This document shows positions 41,615 through 50,329 of a stretch of DNA of 64,000 nt, piece after piece. Position 1 is the stretch's first letter. Each line of letters begins with the position of its first letter. The notes under the pieces were generated by a model that was not told the origin of the DNA, searched no databases, and saw only the letters and a list, made by a program, of their open reading frames with translations. The stretch covers positions 12,609 through 76,608 of the forward strand of contig CAZMSO010000014.1 of NCBI GenBank assembly GCA_964568975.1, in the 5' to 3' direction. A program made the translations under genes and the position numbers. This stretch comes from CAZADA01 sp964568975. Lineage in GTDB: Bacteria; Pseudomonadota; Alphaproteobacteria; Caulobacterales; Maricaulaceae.

Positions 41615-41766
41615 CCCTGACCCTCGCTGATCCTGACCCTNNNNNNNNNNNNNNNNNNNNNNNNNNNNNNNNNNNNNNNNNNNNNNNNNNNNNNNNNNNN
41701 NNNNNNNNNNNNNNNNNNNNNNNNNNNNNNNNNNNNNNNNCCTGACCCTCGCTGATCCTGACCCTG
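41579..41766. repeat. Tandem 15-16-bp repeat interrupted by the assembly gap
   Basis: Units of the type CGCTGATCCTGACCCT repeat four times before the gap (first two units are 15 bp) and resume after it. The unresolved copies probably explain the gap. Confidence 0.85.
41641..41740. other. Assembly gap, 100 N
   Basis: Exactly 100 N, the usual placeholder for a gap of unknown size. The same repeat is on both sides. Confidence 1.
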
Positions 41767-41849
41767 TTAATCTGGGCGCCGCGGCCTTTAGCGTCGATCG
41801 AAACCGCCTCGCCTAGCCTCAAGTCACCTTGCGGCTGAAAGAGGCGAAC

Positions 41850-42515
41850 ATGACGGTTTGGGCGATTTGGCGTTCAGTGGCGGCGGGGGCCGCAATGACC
41901 CTCGCAGCGACCGGCGCGCACGCGGACCTGATCAAAGTCGGCGGCCGCGGCGGCACTCTCGGTTATGGCGGCGAAGTCGGGCTTCAATTGCATAAGCGCT
42001 TTGTGGTGCGCGGCAGCGTGACCGGCGCTGAGATTAATATCGAAGAAACCATCAACGATATTGACTACGACGCTTCGATCGAACTTGGCGCCATGGGCGT
42101 GCAAGCCGACATCTACCCATTCATTGGCGGATTTTATGTCACAGGCGGCTTTTTCTTAAATGAGAACCAAGCCTCCCTCACCGCGACGCCAAGCGAAGGG
42201 ATTGCAATCGGCGACACAGTCTACACGCCGGAAGAAGTCGGGACCCTTGTGGGCGACGTCACCTTCGACGACACCGCCTATTTCGCCGGCTTGGGCTTGA
42301 CGAGCCGCATCCCGGCGACGCCGATTGAGACGTTTGTGGAGGGCGGCGTCTACTTCCAGGGTGCGCCGGAGGTTCAGTACACAGCGAGCGGTCTCATCGC
42401 CAACGACCCGGCCTTTTTGGCGGACTTGGACGCCGAAGCCGCTGAAGTCGAAGACGAGTTGGCCATTCTGGAAACTTACCCCGCAATCAATATCGGCTTG
42501 CGGTTGAGCTTCTAG
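41850..42515 (+). CDS. Outer membrane beta-barrel protein, unknown family
   Basis: This 221-residue protein has a signal peptide (about 1-26, ending ATGAHAD). The mature part alternates hydrophobic and polar residues with LGYGGEVGLQLHKRF, VQADIYPFIGGFYVTGGFF and IETFVEGGVYFQG, and ends in a barrel-type terminal strand INIGLRLSF with C-terminal Phe, the signal for the BAM machinery. It resembles the OmpW/opacity-like small barrels. GAAAGAGG precedes the ATG at 41850; upstream in-frame starts are not used. Function unknown. Confidence 0.75.
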   Translation: MTVWAIWRSVAAGAAMTLAATGAHADLIKVGGRGGTLGYGGEVGLQLHKRFVVRGSVTGAEINIEETINDIDYDASIELGAMGVQADIYPFIGGFYVTGGFFLNENQASLTATPSEGIAIGDTVYTPEEVGTLVGDVTFDDTAYFAGLGLTSRIPATPIETFVEGGVYFQGAPEVQYTASGLIANDPAFLADLDAEAAEVEDELAILETYPAINIGLRLSF

Positions 42516-42617
42516 GCCGCCCTCCAGCCGAAGGGCTGCACGGGAGTATCACGCCACGCGGCGCGAGGAGGGTCGGTGGGTGCGCCGCGAGCGGCGGCCC
42601 GGCCGGCCCTTTAAGCC

Positions 42618-43187
42618 TCACGACCGCGCCCCGCGAGTCCCAGAACCGACATGCGCCCGCCGCGCCACCAAAAGCGCAATCACCGCCCAACATACCGCAA
42701 CGACCGCCACAACGATGGCGAGGTCAAGCCGACCCCCCGTTAAGCCGAACGCCCGCGCGTCATCAGGAACAAGCGGCGTCAGGCGCGTCGCCTCCGCAAA
42801 CGCTGCAATCACCAGCGCAGCGAAACACCAAGCCATCCGGCTGGCGTGGGCCGCACGCGCCCGCGCGCGCGCGTGCGGGTGCGTGCGGGTGCGCGCACGG
42901 CGGATCGCCGCCACGCCCCCGCCAATCGTGATAAGCGTGAACACCGACAGCGCGTGGAACGGGTTCAGACCGCCAGTGATCTCATAAACGAACAAACCGC
43001 TTGTCGCGGCGACCACAATGGCCGCGACAAAGCCGTAACCCAGCGCGCGGTGGAGGCGGCGGCCCTTCGCGAGAGAAAAAACTGCGACGCCCAGCGCAAA
43101 GGCGACCGCCGACGCCGCGAGGTGCACGCTCACCATCGCCGGCTTGCGCGCCACAAACTCCGCCGCAGCCGCCGCCCACTCCGCCAT
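42618..43187 (-). CDS. DUF2306-like four-helix membrane protein
   Basis: This 189-residue integral membrane protein has about four hydrophobic segments (around 17-38, 49-71, 77-93 and 155-178) and His residues near helix ends (VHLAASAVAFALG, LHRALGYGFV, NPFHALSVFT). This spacing resembles the DUF2306 group of small membrane proteins. A basic Arg/His/Ala patch joins helices 3 and 4. Function unknown. It follows argE on the same strand after 29 bases, though relation to it is unclear. Confidence 0.6.
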   Translation of the reverse strand: MAEWAAAAAEFVARKPAMVSVHLAASAVAFALGVAVFSLAKGRRLHRALGYGFVAAIVVAATSGLFVYEITGGLNPFHALSVFTLITIGGGVAAIRRARTRTHPHARARARAAHASRMAWCFAALVIAAFAEATRLTPLVPDDARAFGLTGGRLDLAIVVAVVAVCWAVIALLVARRAHVGSGTRGARS

Positions 43188-43216
43188 GGCTTTCCCTCGA
43201 CGCCGGGCCTCCCGGC

Positions 43217-44392
43217 TTAGCTGGCCAAGCGCGTCCCAAGGCGGCTGAGAAACGCCGCACCCTGGGACAGTTGCTCGAGCGCAATATATTCATCCGGCTG
43301 GTGCGCCTGGGCGATGGAGCCGGGGCCGCAAATTACAGCAGAGAAGCCGCCGCGCTGGAACTGGCCGCCCTCGGTGCCGTAAGAGGCGGTGCGCCGTTCA
43401 TTATCGCCGGTCAGCGCGCGCGCCAGCCGCTCAGCCGCGCCGTCATCCTCCACCGCAAGGGCCGGCACGTTCGACAGCCGCGTCACACGCACTGCAGCCG
43501 TCGGCGCCGTGCGGCGCATGACCGCCTCGACCTCCGCGGCCTTGGCCCGCAGCCGCGCCTCCACCGCGTCAGCGTCATCCCAGGGAGCCGGGCGCATCAA
43601 GCTCACAAAACCCGCGCGGCCGGCGAGAATGTTCTCCGCCGTGCCGCCATAGACTTTCCCGATGGTCAGCGTGCCATAAGGCGGATCAAACGGGCTGTCG
43701 GCCGGCGCGGCGGCTCTCAGCTCCTCAGCAATCTCCAACATCACGCGCATCAGCGGCACCATGTGCGTCACGGCGCACGCGCCCTCCTGACCCACCAGAC
43801 TTGAGTGCGCCTCATGGCCGATCAGCTCCACGTCGAAGCCGGAGAGGCCCTTGTGCGCGGAAATGACCTTCATCTCAGTCGGTTCGCCAATAATCGCGGC
43901 GTCCACCGGCGGCAGATCCGAGGCCATGCGCGCAATCATCGCCGGCGCGCCGAGGCAGCCGATCTCTTCATCATAAGACAAGGCGTAATGGATCGGCCGC
44001 GCCAAATCCGCCGCCGCAAAGCCCTCCGCCGCGCTGAGCGCAAGCGCGAGAAACCCCTTCATGTCGCAGGTTCCGCGTCCATAGAGCCGCCCGTCCCTCT
44101 CGGTCAGCGTCCACGGATCGCTCGACCACGCTTGGCCATCGACCGGCACCACGTCCGTGTGGCCGGAGAGGATCACCCCGCCCGGCGCATCCGGGCCGAT
44201 GCTCGCCATCAAATTGGCTTTCGTGCCCTCGCGGTTGAGCACGCGCGTCGTGCGCGCCCCGGCCGCTTGCAGCTTCGCTTCCGCGTAAGCAATCAGGGCG
44301 AGGTTGGAGCCCCGCGACGTGGTGTCAAAGCCCACAAGGTCTGCAAGCGTGGCGCGCGCGTCGTGGGCCAGTTGATCCGCATTAAGGGTCAT
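43217..44392 (-). CDS. argE: Acetylornithine deacetylase (M20 family)
   Basis: This 391-residue metallohydrolase of arginine synthesis removes the acetyl group from N-acetylornithine. Metal and catalytic motifs are LSGHTDVVPVDG, GRGTCDMKGFLAL, SYDEEIGCLGA and the late VICGPGSIAQAHQPDEYI. The FDTTSRGSNLALI start is typical of alphaproteobacterial ArgE. The frame is open to 44422; the ATG at 44392 matches the family start, although no strong Shine-Dalgarno is seen. It follows the tandem FKBP gene on the same strand. Confidence 0.88.
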   Translation of the reverse strand: MTLNADQLAHDARATLADLVGFDTTSRGSNLALIAYAEAKLQAAGARTTRVLNREGTKANLMASIGPDAPGGVILSGHTDVVPVDGQAWSSDPWTLTERDGRLYGRGTCDMKGFLALALSAAEGFAAADLARPIHYALSYDEEIGCLGAPAMIARMASDLPPVDAAIIGEPTEMKVISAHKGLSGFDVELIGHEAHSSLVGQEGACAVTHMVPLMRVMLEIAEELRAAAPADSPFDPPYGTLTIGKVYGGTAENILAGRAGFVSLMRPAPWDDADAVEARLRAKAAEVEAVMRRTAPTAAVRVTRLSNVPALAVEDDGAAERLARALTGDNERRTASYGTEGGQFQRGGFSAVICGPGSIAQAHQPDEYIALEQLSQGAAFLSRLGTRLAS

Positions 44393-44457
44393 GCCGGCTA
44401 TGATACGCCGGTGCGGCGGCATGTCGACCGCGCCCCCAACCGCGTCCCCGATCGCAA

Positions 44458-45645
44458 TCAGTCGTCGGCGGCCGGTTCGCCCGCGTCAATCGGTTCGCCC
44501 GTGGCGCAATTGATGGACGGATCCGACGGCGGGCCATCCAACACGTCCAAAAGCTCCACCGTGAACAACAGCGCTTCATTAGGGCCGATGTCCGCGCCAG
44601 CGCCAGGGCGGCCATAAGCAAGCTCAGGCTTCGCCGCCAGCTCCCACGTCGCGCCGGGACGCATCAGCGCCAGCGCCTCCACCCAAGCGGGAATGAGACG
44701 ATCGGAGGGAAACGCCGCCGGCTGGCCGCGGGCGTAAGAGCTGTCGAACTCCGTCCCGTCGATCAGCGTTCCACGATAATGCACGCACACAAACTCTCCA
44801 GGCGTCGGGGGCTCGCGCTCCGGATCGCCCTCAACGACGACGCGATACTGCAAGCCCGAATCCGTGACCACCACCCCGTCGCGCGCGGCGTTCTCGGCCA
44901 AGTAAGCGTCGGCACGCTCCAGATTGGCGGCCGCCAACGCCTTATTCGCCAAGCAATCGCCCCCCGGCGCCACGCCCGGACGATCCAACGCGTCAAACAG
45001 CTCAATCTCGAAAATCAGCGCCGCATTCGGACCAATCGCGTCCCCAGCGCCCGCTGCGCCATAGCCGAGGTCCGGATGGATAAACGCCTTCAGCCGATCA
45101 CCCACGCGCATCAGCTGCAAGGCTTCGGAAAATCCAGGGATCACGCCGCCAAGGGGAAACATCGCCGCCTGGCCGCGGGCGTAAGAGCTGTCAAACTCCG
45201 TCCCGTCCGTCAATGTGCCGCGATAATGCACGCACACAAACTGATTGGCGCTCGGGCGCGCCGCCTCCGCATCATCGCCTGTGGCGAGCACGGTGTATTG
45301 CAGCCCGCTGTCAGTGACGACGACGTCATCAGCGCTGGCGTTCTCCGCAAGGAAGGCCTCCGCTGCGGCCAAATTCGCCGCCGCAAGCGCGGCCCGTTCG
45401 TCTTCCGCGCGCTGTTCTGCGGCCTCACGCGCGGCGATGGCCTCGCGCGCTTGCGCCTCCAGCGACGGATCAACGCCGTCGATCGGCTCAAGCGCTTCGG
45501 TTCCCGGCGCGGCGCGCACGCTTTCAGTGACGTTGTCTTGGATGGGGACGGACGGGTCGCCGCCATCGCCACACGCCGCCACGCCCAACGCGATCGTCGC
45601 CACAGCGGCCGCGCGCGCCCGCGCGCTTGTCGATCCTGTGTCCAT
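44458..45645 (-). CDS. Lipoprotein with two FKBP-type peptidyl-prolyl isomerase domains
   Basis: This 395-residue protein has a lipoprotein signal (about 1-24, VATIALGVAACGDGG), a charged helical region, then two FKBP domains in tandem (about 115-245 and 265-385). Both contain FVCVHYRGTL followed by DGTEFDSSYARGQ, showing a clear internal duplication; the first ends LGYGAAGAGDAIGPNAALIFEIEL, the second LAYGRPGAGADIGPNEALLFTVEL, each split here by family-typical turns. Periplasmic protein folding is the likely role. The ATG at 45645 with GGGGATGGGG upstream is preferred over the longer frame. Confidence 0.85.
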   Translation of the reverse strand: MDTGSTSARARAAAVATIALGVAACGDGGDPSVPIQDNVTESVRAAPGTEALEPIDGVDPSLEAQAREAIAAREAAEQRAEDERAALAAANLAAAEAFLAENASADDVVVTDSGLQYTVLATGDDAEAARPSANQFVCVHYRGTLTDGTEFDSSYARGQAAMFPLGGVIPGFSEALQLMRVGDRLKAFIHPDLGYGAAGAGDAIGPNAALIFEIELFDALDRPGVAPGGDCLANKALAAANLERADAYLAENAARDGVVVTDSGLQYRVVVEGDPEREPPTPGEFVCVHYRGTLIDGTEFDSSYARGQPAAFPSDRLIPAWVEALALMRPGATWELAAKPELAYGRPGAGADIGPNEALLFTVELLDVLDGPPSDPSINCATGEPIDAGEPAADD

Positions 45646-45778
45646 CACCCCATCCCCAAGACCGCGAACGCCGCCCGGGGCGGCTGGTTCGGCTTTAGCC
45701 GCCACCCTTTCACGAGCCCGACCAAAGCGAAAGGGCCAGGCGCACGCCCCGCGGCGGGCCTTGAAGCCCCCGGCGCTC

Positions 45779-47134
45779 TTATTCCCGCTCGTCCAAAATG
45801 CGCGCGCGCGGAAACCCCGACCGGCGCAAGCGCGCCACCACCGCCTCTGTGATTGCAGCGTCATCCGTTTCGATCACAAAGTCGACGCGCGTCTCTTTGG
45901 CCGGCACGTCGACCACCATGCGGTTGTGCAACACGTCAATGATGTTAACGCCCTCCGCCGTCAGCGCCGCCGTCACGTCCGCCAAGCTGCCCGGCCGGTC
46001 AAAGCACTCCACGCGCAAGCGCGCGCGCCGGCGCGTGCGCACCAAATGCCGCGCCAGCACTTGAGCAAACAACCGCGCGTCGATGTTTCCGCCGCACACA
46101 TGCAAGCCCACGCGGCGTTCGCGCACGCGGTCCTCATGCTCAATCACCGCCGCAAGCCCGAGGGCGCCTGCGCCTTCCGAGACGAGCTTCTCCGTCATTG
46201 CGAGTTCGACAATCGCCTCTTCGATCGCCGGCTCGCTGACCAGCACAATGTCTTGGGCGGTCAAGCCGAACCGCCGACACACCGCCGCGGTCAACAGCCC
46301 TGCGCGCTTCACCGCCACGCCCTCCGCGATGGTGTGGCCGCCAAGCACGCCATGGCGCGCCTCCGGGTCGCCCTCCATGTCCAGCAGGGCCGCCGCATCG
46401 CCCAGCGCCAAGCGCATGCTGGGATACATCGCCGGCTCCACGCCCAGGACCTCGCGCCGCGGCCCGCCCGCCGCCTCCGCCGCCAAGAGCGCGCCCGCGA
46501 TCAAGCCGCCGCCGCCCACCGGGATCAGCAGCGTGTCAATGTCCGGCGCGTCCTCGAGGAATTCCAGAATGCCGACCCCTTGGCCCGCAATCACAGCGGC
46601 GTCGTCAAAGGGATGGACGAGGGTGAGGCCGTCCTCAGCCTCCAAGCGACGGGCCTGCGCCAGCGCGTCGTCAAAGGCGTCGCCCTCCAGCATCACCCGC
46701 GCGCCCAAGCGTCGCGCGCCGGCGATTTTTACTTGGGGCGTGTGGGTGGCCATCACCACCGTCACGGACACGCCGAGACGTCCGCCATGATACGCCAAGG
46801 CTTGAGCGTGATTGCCGGCGGAGGCGGTCACCACGCCGCGGCGCGCTTGCTCGGGGCTGAGCATCAGCAGGGCGTTAAGCGCGCCGCGTTCCTTGAAAGC
46901 GCCGGTGGGCAACAAGGTGTCGAGCTTCAGCCACACATCCCGCGCGCCGCACCGCTGCGCCAAAGCCGGGGCGACCCGCACCGGCGTCCGCTCAGTCGCT
47001 GCGCCCAACCGCGCGCGGGCCGCGAGCACATCGTCCGCCGACAGCGCCCCGGCGCGCGCGACGAGCGCGTCCTCATCATCCGCATCGGCATGCGACGGCG
47101 GAACAGCGGCGTCCGACGGCGCGGGCCGGCTCAT
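45779..47134 (-). CDS. ilvA: Threonine ammonia-lyase
   Basis: This 451-residue PLP enzyme converts threonine to 2-oxobutyrate for isoleucine synthesis. The PLP lysine is in PTGAFKERGALNAL, the phosphate-binding glycine loop in LIPVGGGGLIAG, and ASAGNHAQALAYHG is the substrate loop. A single ACT domain (about 375-450) with VECFDRPGSLADV marks the shorter, catabolic-like or TdcB/IlvA-short type common in alphaproteobacteria. The ATG at 47134 is used; an upstream GTG at 47188 has no Shine-Dalgarno. Confidence 0.88.
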   Translation of the reverse strand: MSRPAPSDAAVPPSHADADDEDALVARAGALSADDVLAARARLGAATERTPVRVAPALAQRCGARDVWLKLDTLLPTGAFKERGALNALLMLSPEQARRGVVTASAGNHAQALAYHGGRLGVSVTVVMATHTPQVKIAGARRLGARVMLEGDAFDDALAQARRLEAEDGLTLVHPFDDAAVIAGQGVGILEFLEDAPDIDTLLIPVGGGGLIAGALLAAEAAGGPRREVLGVEPAMYPSMRLALGDAAALLDMEGDPEARHGVLGGHTIAEGVAVKRAGLLTAAVCRRFGLTAQDIVLVSEPAIEEAIVELAMTEKLVSEGAGALGLAAVIEHEDRVRERRVGLHVCGGNIDARLFAQVLARHLVRTRRRARLRVECFDRPGSLADVTAALTAEGVNIIDVLHNRMVVDVPAKETRVDFVIETDDAAITEAVVARLRRSGFPRARILDERE

Positions 47135-47218
47135 CGTGCGCGGCCCCGCGTCGGCGCCGGCGCTGCGCTTGGCGCCAGCGGCGTCCACGACCGCGCCAAG
47201 ATGACGCCCGCTCCGCGC

Positions 47219-50218
47219 TCACTCATCGCCATCAGCGCCCGCCGCATCACGGGTCGCGCGCCCAGACTCCTCCACGGCGGCGAAGTAATCGCGGGTCGCC
47301 AGCGTCTCATGGACAATCGCCACCCGCAGCGCCTGGTCCGGCGTCAGATAAGCCGCGGCCGTTTCGGCGAGATCCTCCGCCGTGATGGCGGCGTAATCCT
47401 CCGCCCGCGACAAGCTGCGCTCCAGATAGCGCGGCTGCGTTTGCGCGCGGCTCGCAAGCCCGAGCCAATAACCATTGTCTTCAAGGCTCTCTTCAAGTTG
47501 TTCTAGCAAAGGCCGGCGGGCGCGCTCCAGCTCATCGTCAGTGATTGCGCCGGCCGCCATCTCCGCGGCGATCTCGTCAATGATCGCGAAATAGGGGCCC
47601 ACATCCTCCGGCGTGAGGGCGAGGCTGACGAAGAAATAGCCAAAGCCTGGGTTCACCCGCGATGTCAGGCCGCCGGCCCGCGGCGAATAGGTCGCGCCTT
47701 CTTGCTCGCGAATGCGCGCAATGAGCTTCAGATCCATCACCCGCTCCAGCAGCACTAAGCGCCGCGCAAGCATGACATCGCTGTCGTCAGTGGTGGGCCA
47801 ATACACATTCGCCTCCGCCTGATCGGCCTCGCCGGCGTGGGTGAGGGTGATCGGCGCACGGTCTTCAGGGAACGCCACCAGCCGCGCCTGCGCGAAGGGC
47901 TCAGGGTCAGCCGACCGCGCCGGCAACGCGCCGAAGGTCGCGCCCACCGCCTCAAGCGCGGCCTCCGGCGAGACATCGCCGACGACGCCGATCTCGATCG
48001 CGCCAGCGGTGAAGGGGCGCTCCAGCACGGTCTGCAAATCCTCATAGCTGCGCGCCAACAACGCGTCTTTCGCGGGCAAACCGAAGCGCGGGTCGCCAGA
48101 CCGCAGCAGGCGCGGCATGTCGCGCCGGCGCACGCTCGCCGGCTGCGCGTCTAAGGTGTCGTAGACAATGTCGAACAATTGCCGGTACTGCGCCTCCCCC
48201 TCGGGGCGGAAGCCCGGCGCTGTGAGATAAGCGGCGAAGATCTGGAGCTGCAGCAGAAGATCCTCAGGCGTGGTGGCGGCGGTGAACACAAACGCATCGT
48301 CAGCGACCGCGCTGTTCACGTCCCACGTCCGCCCAGCCAACACGGATTGCAGATCGTCGGCGCTGTGGGCCTCAAGCCCCCCTAAGGCGAAGGCGTTGTT
48401 AAAGAGCGCCGGCAAACCCGGCAGATCTTTCGGCGTCTCCAACAGGCCGCCGCCCACGCGCACGCTCACGCGCACGACGTCGTCTTCAAAGTCGGTTTGT
48501 TTGACGTTCACCCGCACGCCATTGTCAAAGCGCGCGCGTGTGATCGCTAAAGGCTCGAACACACCTTGCTCCGCCGCGACGCCCGGCGCGCCAAAGTCAG
48601 TGTACGCGAAGTCGCCGCCGCTGAGATCCGTCGGCGGCGAGACAGCGATCGCTTGGCTTTCAGTAAATACGTCCATGATCGCTTGTTCAGCGTCGGGCAC
48701 AGGCGCGTTGTTGGCGAGAAACACGAGCGGGTTCGGCCCAGTCCAGCGCGCGCGAAACGCATCCAGCACCGCTTGCGGCGTCACGTCCGGAGCGACCGCT
48801 TCGAATTGGGCGAGGTTGGCGTCGGGATGGGAAAACACATCCCCCGCCCCAAAGGCTTGCGTCACCCCATTGGCGAGCGCGGGCGTCTCACGCGTGTCGG
48901 CCTGGTCGGCGGCGTTCTCAAGGCTTGTGCGGATGTTGGCGAGTTGCTCATTCACTTCCGCGGCGGTGAAGCCGTGCTCGACCGCCCGGCGCAGCTCTTG
49001 TTCCGCCAAAGCCAGCGCCGCGCGCCAATCCTCCGGCCGCGAGACAACCTCAAGCGCGGCCATATCCGCAGTTTTAGTGCCAAACACAGGCTCCGACGAC
49101 ACCGTCGCTTGCAGAAAGCGCGCGTCGGGATCGCGGGACAGGCGCTGCAGCCGGCGCGACAGAACGCCTTCGCCGATCGCCTCCAAAAGCGCTGTGCGAC
49201 GCGTGTCGAGGGTATCGGGCCGCGGCGTCCAGGGGCTGACGAGATACACGCCAGCGATGGTGTACATGTCTGGATCCGTGAAGAAGCCCGCCTGGGTCGG
49301 TCGCGCCGTGATCACGCCCAAATCCGGATCAAGGCCGGGGTCGCTCGGCGGCGTCCAGCCGCTGAACGCCTCGCGCAGCTTCGTCTCCATCGCGTCCACG
49401 TCAAAATCGCCGACGGCAGCCACGAACGCCCGCTCAGGCGTGTAATAGGCGTCATAAAGCGCTTTCATCCGCTGCGCCGGAGCGGTTTCAATCACCTCAA
49501 GCAGACCAATGGGCAGGCGTTCCGAAATCAGGGAATCCGGAAACAAGAAGCGATTGCGCGCACGCAAATACCGCAGACCGAAGGTGTCGCGCACGCGCTC
49601 TTCCGACAGCACCACCCCGCGTTCGCGATCCACCGCTTCGGGATCAAACAGAGCTTCGCTGACCATCTCGCTAAGGATGAACAGCGCGGCGTCCACCGTC
49701 TCCTCGTCCGTGGACGGCAAATCGAGCTGATACACAGTCTCATGGAACGCGGTGTAGGCGTTGGTGTCCGCGCCAAAGGCGAGGCCGAAGCGCTCCAGCA
49801 TTTTCACCAACTCATCTTCGGGAATGTTGGTGGTGCCGTTGAACGCCATGTGCTCGATGAAATGAGCGAGGCCGCGCTCATCCTCAGCCTCGTTAAGCGA
49901 GCCCATATCGATGCGCACGCGCAGCGCGGCGGTGTCGGTGGGCGTGTCGTTCGCCATCACCGCATACCGCAAGCCGTTGTCCATCCGACCATAGCGCACG
50001 AGAGGGTCAGCCGGCACGTCGCTGGCGTCGTGAGGAAACGCCCCGGCGGCCGCTAACTCCTGAGCCGCGACGGCGGCGTCTTCAGACGCAGCGTCCGCGA
50101 CGCTCGGCGCCTCCGCCGGCGCAGCTGGCTCCAGCGGCGCGGGCGGCGGCGCGTCCGGCTCGCCACACCCCATGCACGCCATCGCAGACACGAAAAGAAT
50201 CCAAGCCCGAACCGCCAT
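47219..50218 (-). CDS. M16 (insulinase-like) zinc peptidase
   Basis: This 999-residue protein begins with a signal peptide (MAVRAWILFVSAMAC) with cysteines that may be lipidated. The inverted zinc motif HFIEHMAFNGTT lies near residue 118, with the distal glutamate in the following helix (EERV region). The protein is a single chain with two M16 halves; the second half lacks an HxxEH and is the usual inactive partner. Such periplasmic enzymes degrade peptides. AAAGGAC precedes the ATG. No M16 partner gene is adjacent, so the chain is self-sufficient. Confidence 0.9.
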   Translation of the reverse strand: MAVRAWILFVSAMACMGCGEPDAPPPAPLEPAAPAEAPSVADAASEDAAVAAQELAAAGAFPHDASDVPADPLVRYGRMDNGLRYAVMANDTPTDTAALRVRIDMGSLNEAEDERGLAHFIEHMAFNGTTNIPEDELVKMLERFGLAFGADTNAYTAFHETVYQLDLPSTDEETVDAALFILSEMVSEALFDPEAVDRERGVVLSEERVRDTFGLRYLRARNRFLFPDSLISERLPIGLLEVIETAPAQRMKALYDAYYTPERAFVAAVGDFDVDAMETKLREAFSGWTPPSDPGLDPDLGVITARPTQAGFFTDPDMYTIAGVYLVSPWTPRPDTLDTRRTALLEAIGEGVLSRRLQRLSRDPDARFLQATVSSEPVFGTKTADMAALEVVSRPEDWRAALALAEQELRRAVEHGFTAAEVNEQLANIRTSLENAADQADTRETPALANGVTQAFGAGDVFSHPDANLAQFEAVAPDVTPQAVLDAFRARWTGPNPLVFLANNAPVPDAEQAIMDVFTESQAIAVSPPTDLSGGDFAYTDFGAPGVAAEQGVFEPLAITRARFDNGVRVNVKQTDFEDDVVRVSVRVGGGLLETPKDLPGLPALFNNAFALGGLEAHSADDLQSVLAGRTWDVNSAVADDAFVFTAATTPEDLLLQLQIFAAYLTAPGFRPEGEAQYRQLFDIVYDTLDAQPASVRRRDMPRLLRSGDPRFGLPAKDALLARSYEDLQTVLERPFTAGAIEIGVVGDVSPEAALEAVGATFGALPARSADPEPFAQARLVAFPEDRAPITLTHAGEADQAEANVYWPTTDDSDVMLARRLVLLERVMDLKLIARIREQEGATYSPRAGGLTSRVNPGFGYFFVSLALTPEDVGPYFAIIDEIAAEMAAGAITDDELERARRPLLEQLEESLEDNGYWLGLASRAQTQPRYLERSLSRAEDYAAITAEDLAETAAAYLTPDQALRVAIVHETLATRDYFAAVEESGRATRDAAGADGDE

Positions 50219-50329
50219 AGCCTGTCCTTTGACGACGAAACCCCGCGAACCGTATCACTGGGGTTGTTTGTGGCAAACGCCACGGACCAGGGCTGACGTC
50301 AACGGACAGTGTCGCGTGGTCCGCGCGCC

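Noticed and set aside
41579..41766. CRISPR array
   Set aside because: Units follow each other directly with no spacers and are too short.
45245..47506. 753-codon plus-strand open frame
   Set aside because: It lies antisense to the tandem FKBP gene and ilvA, both with clear family motifs; long antisense frames are common at this GC content.
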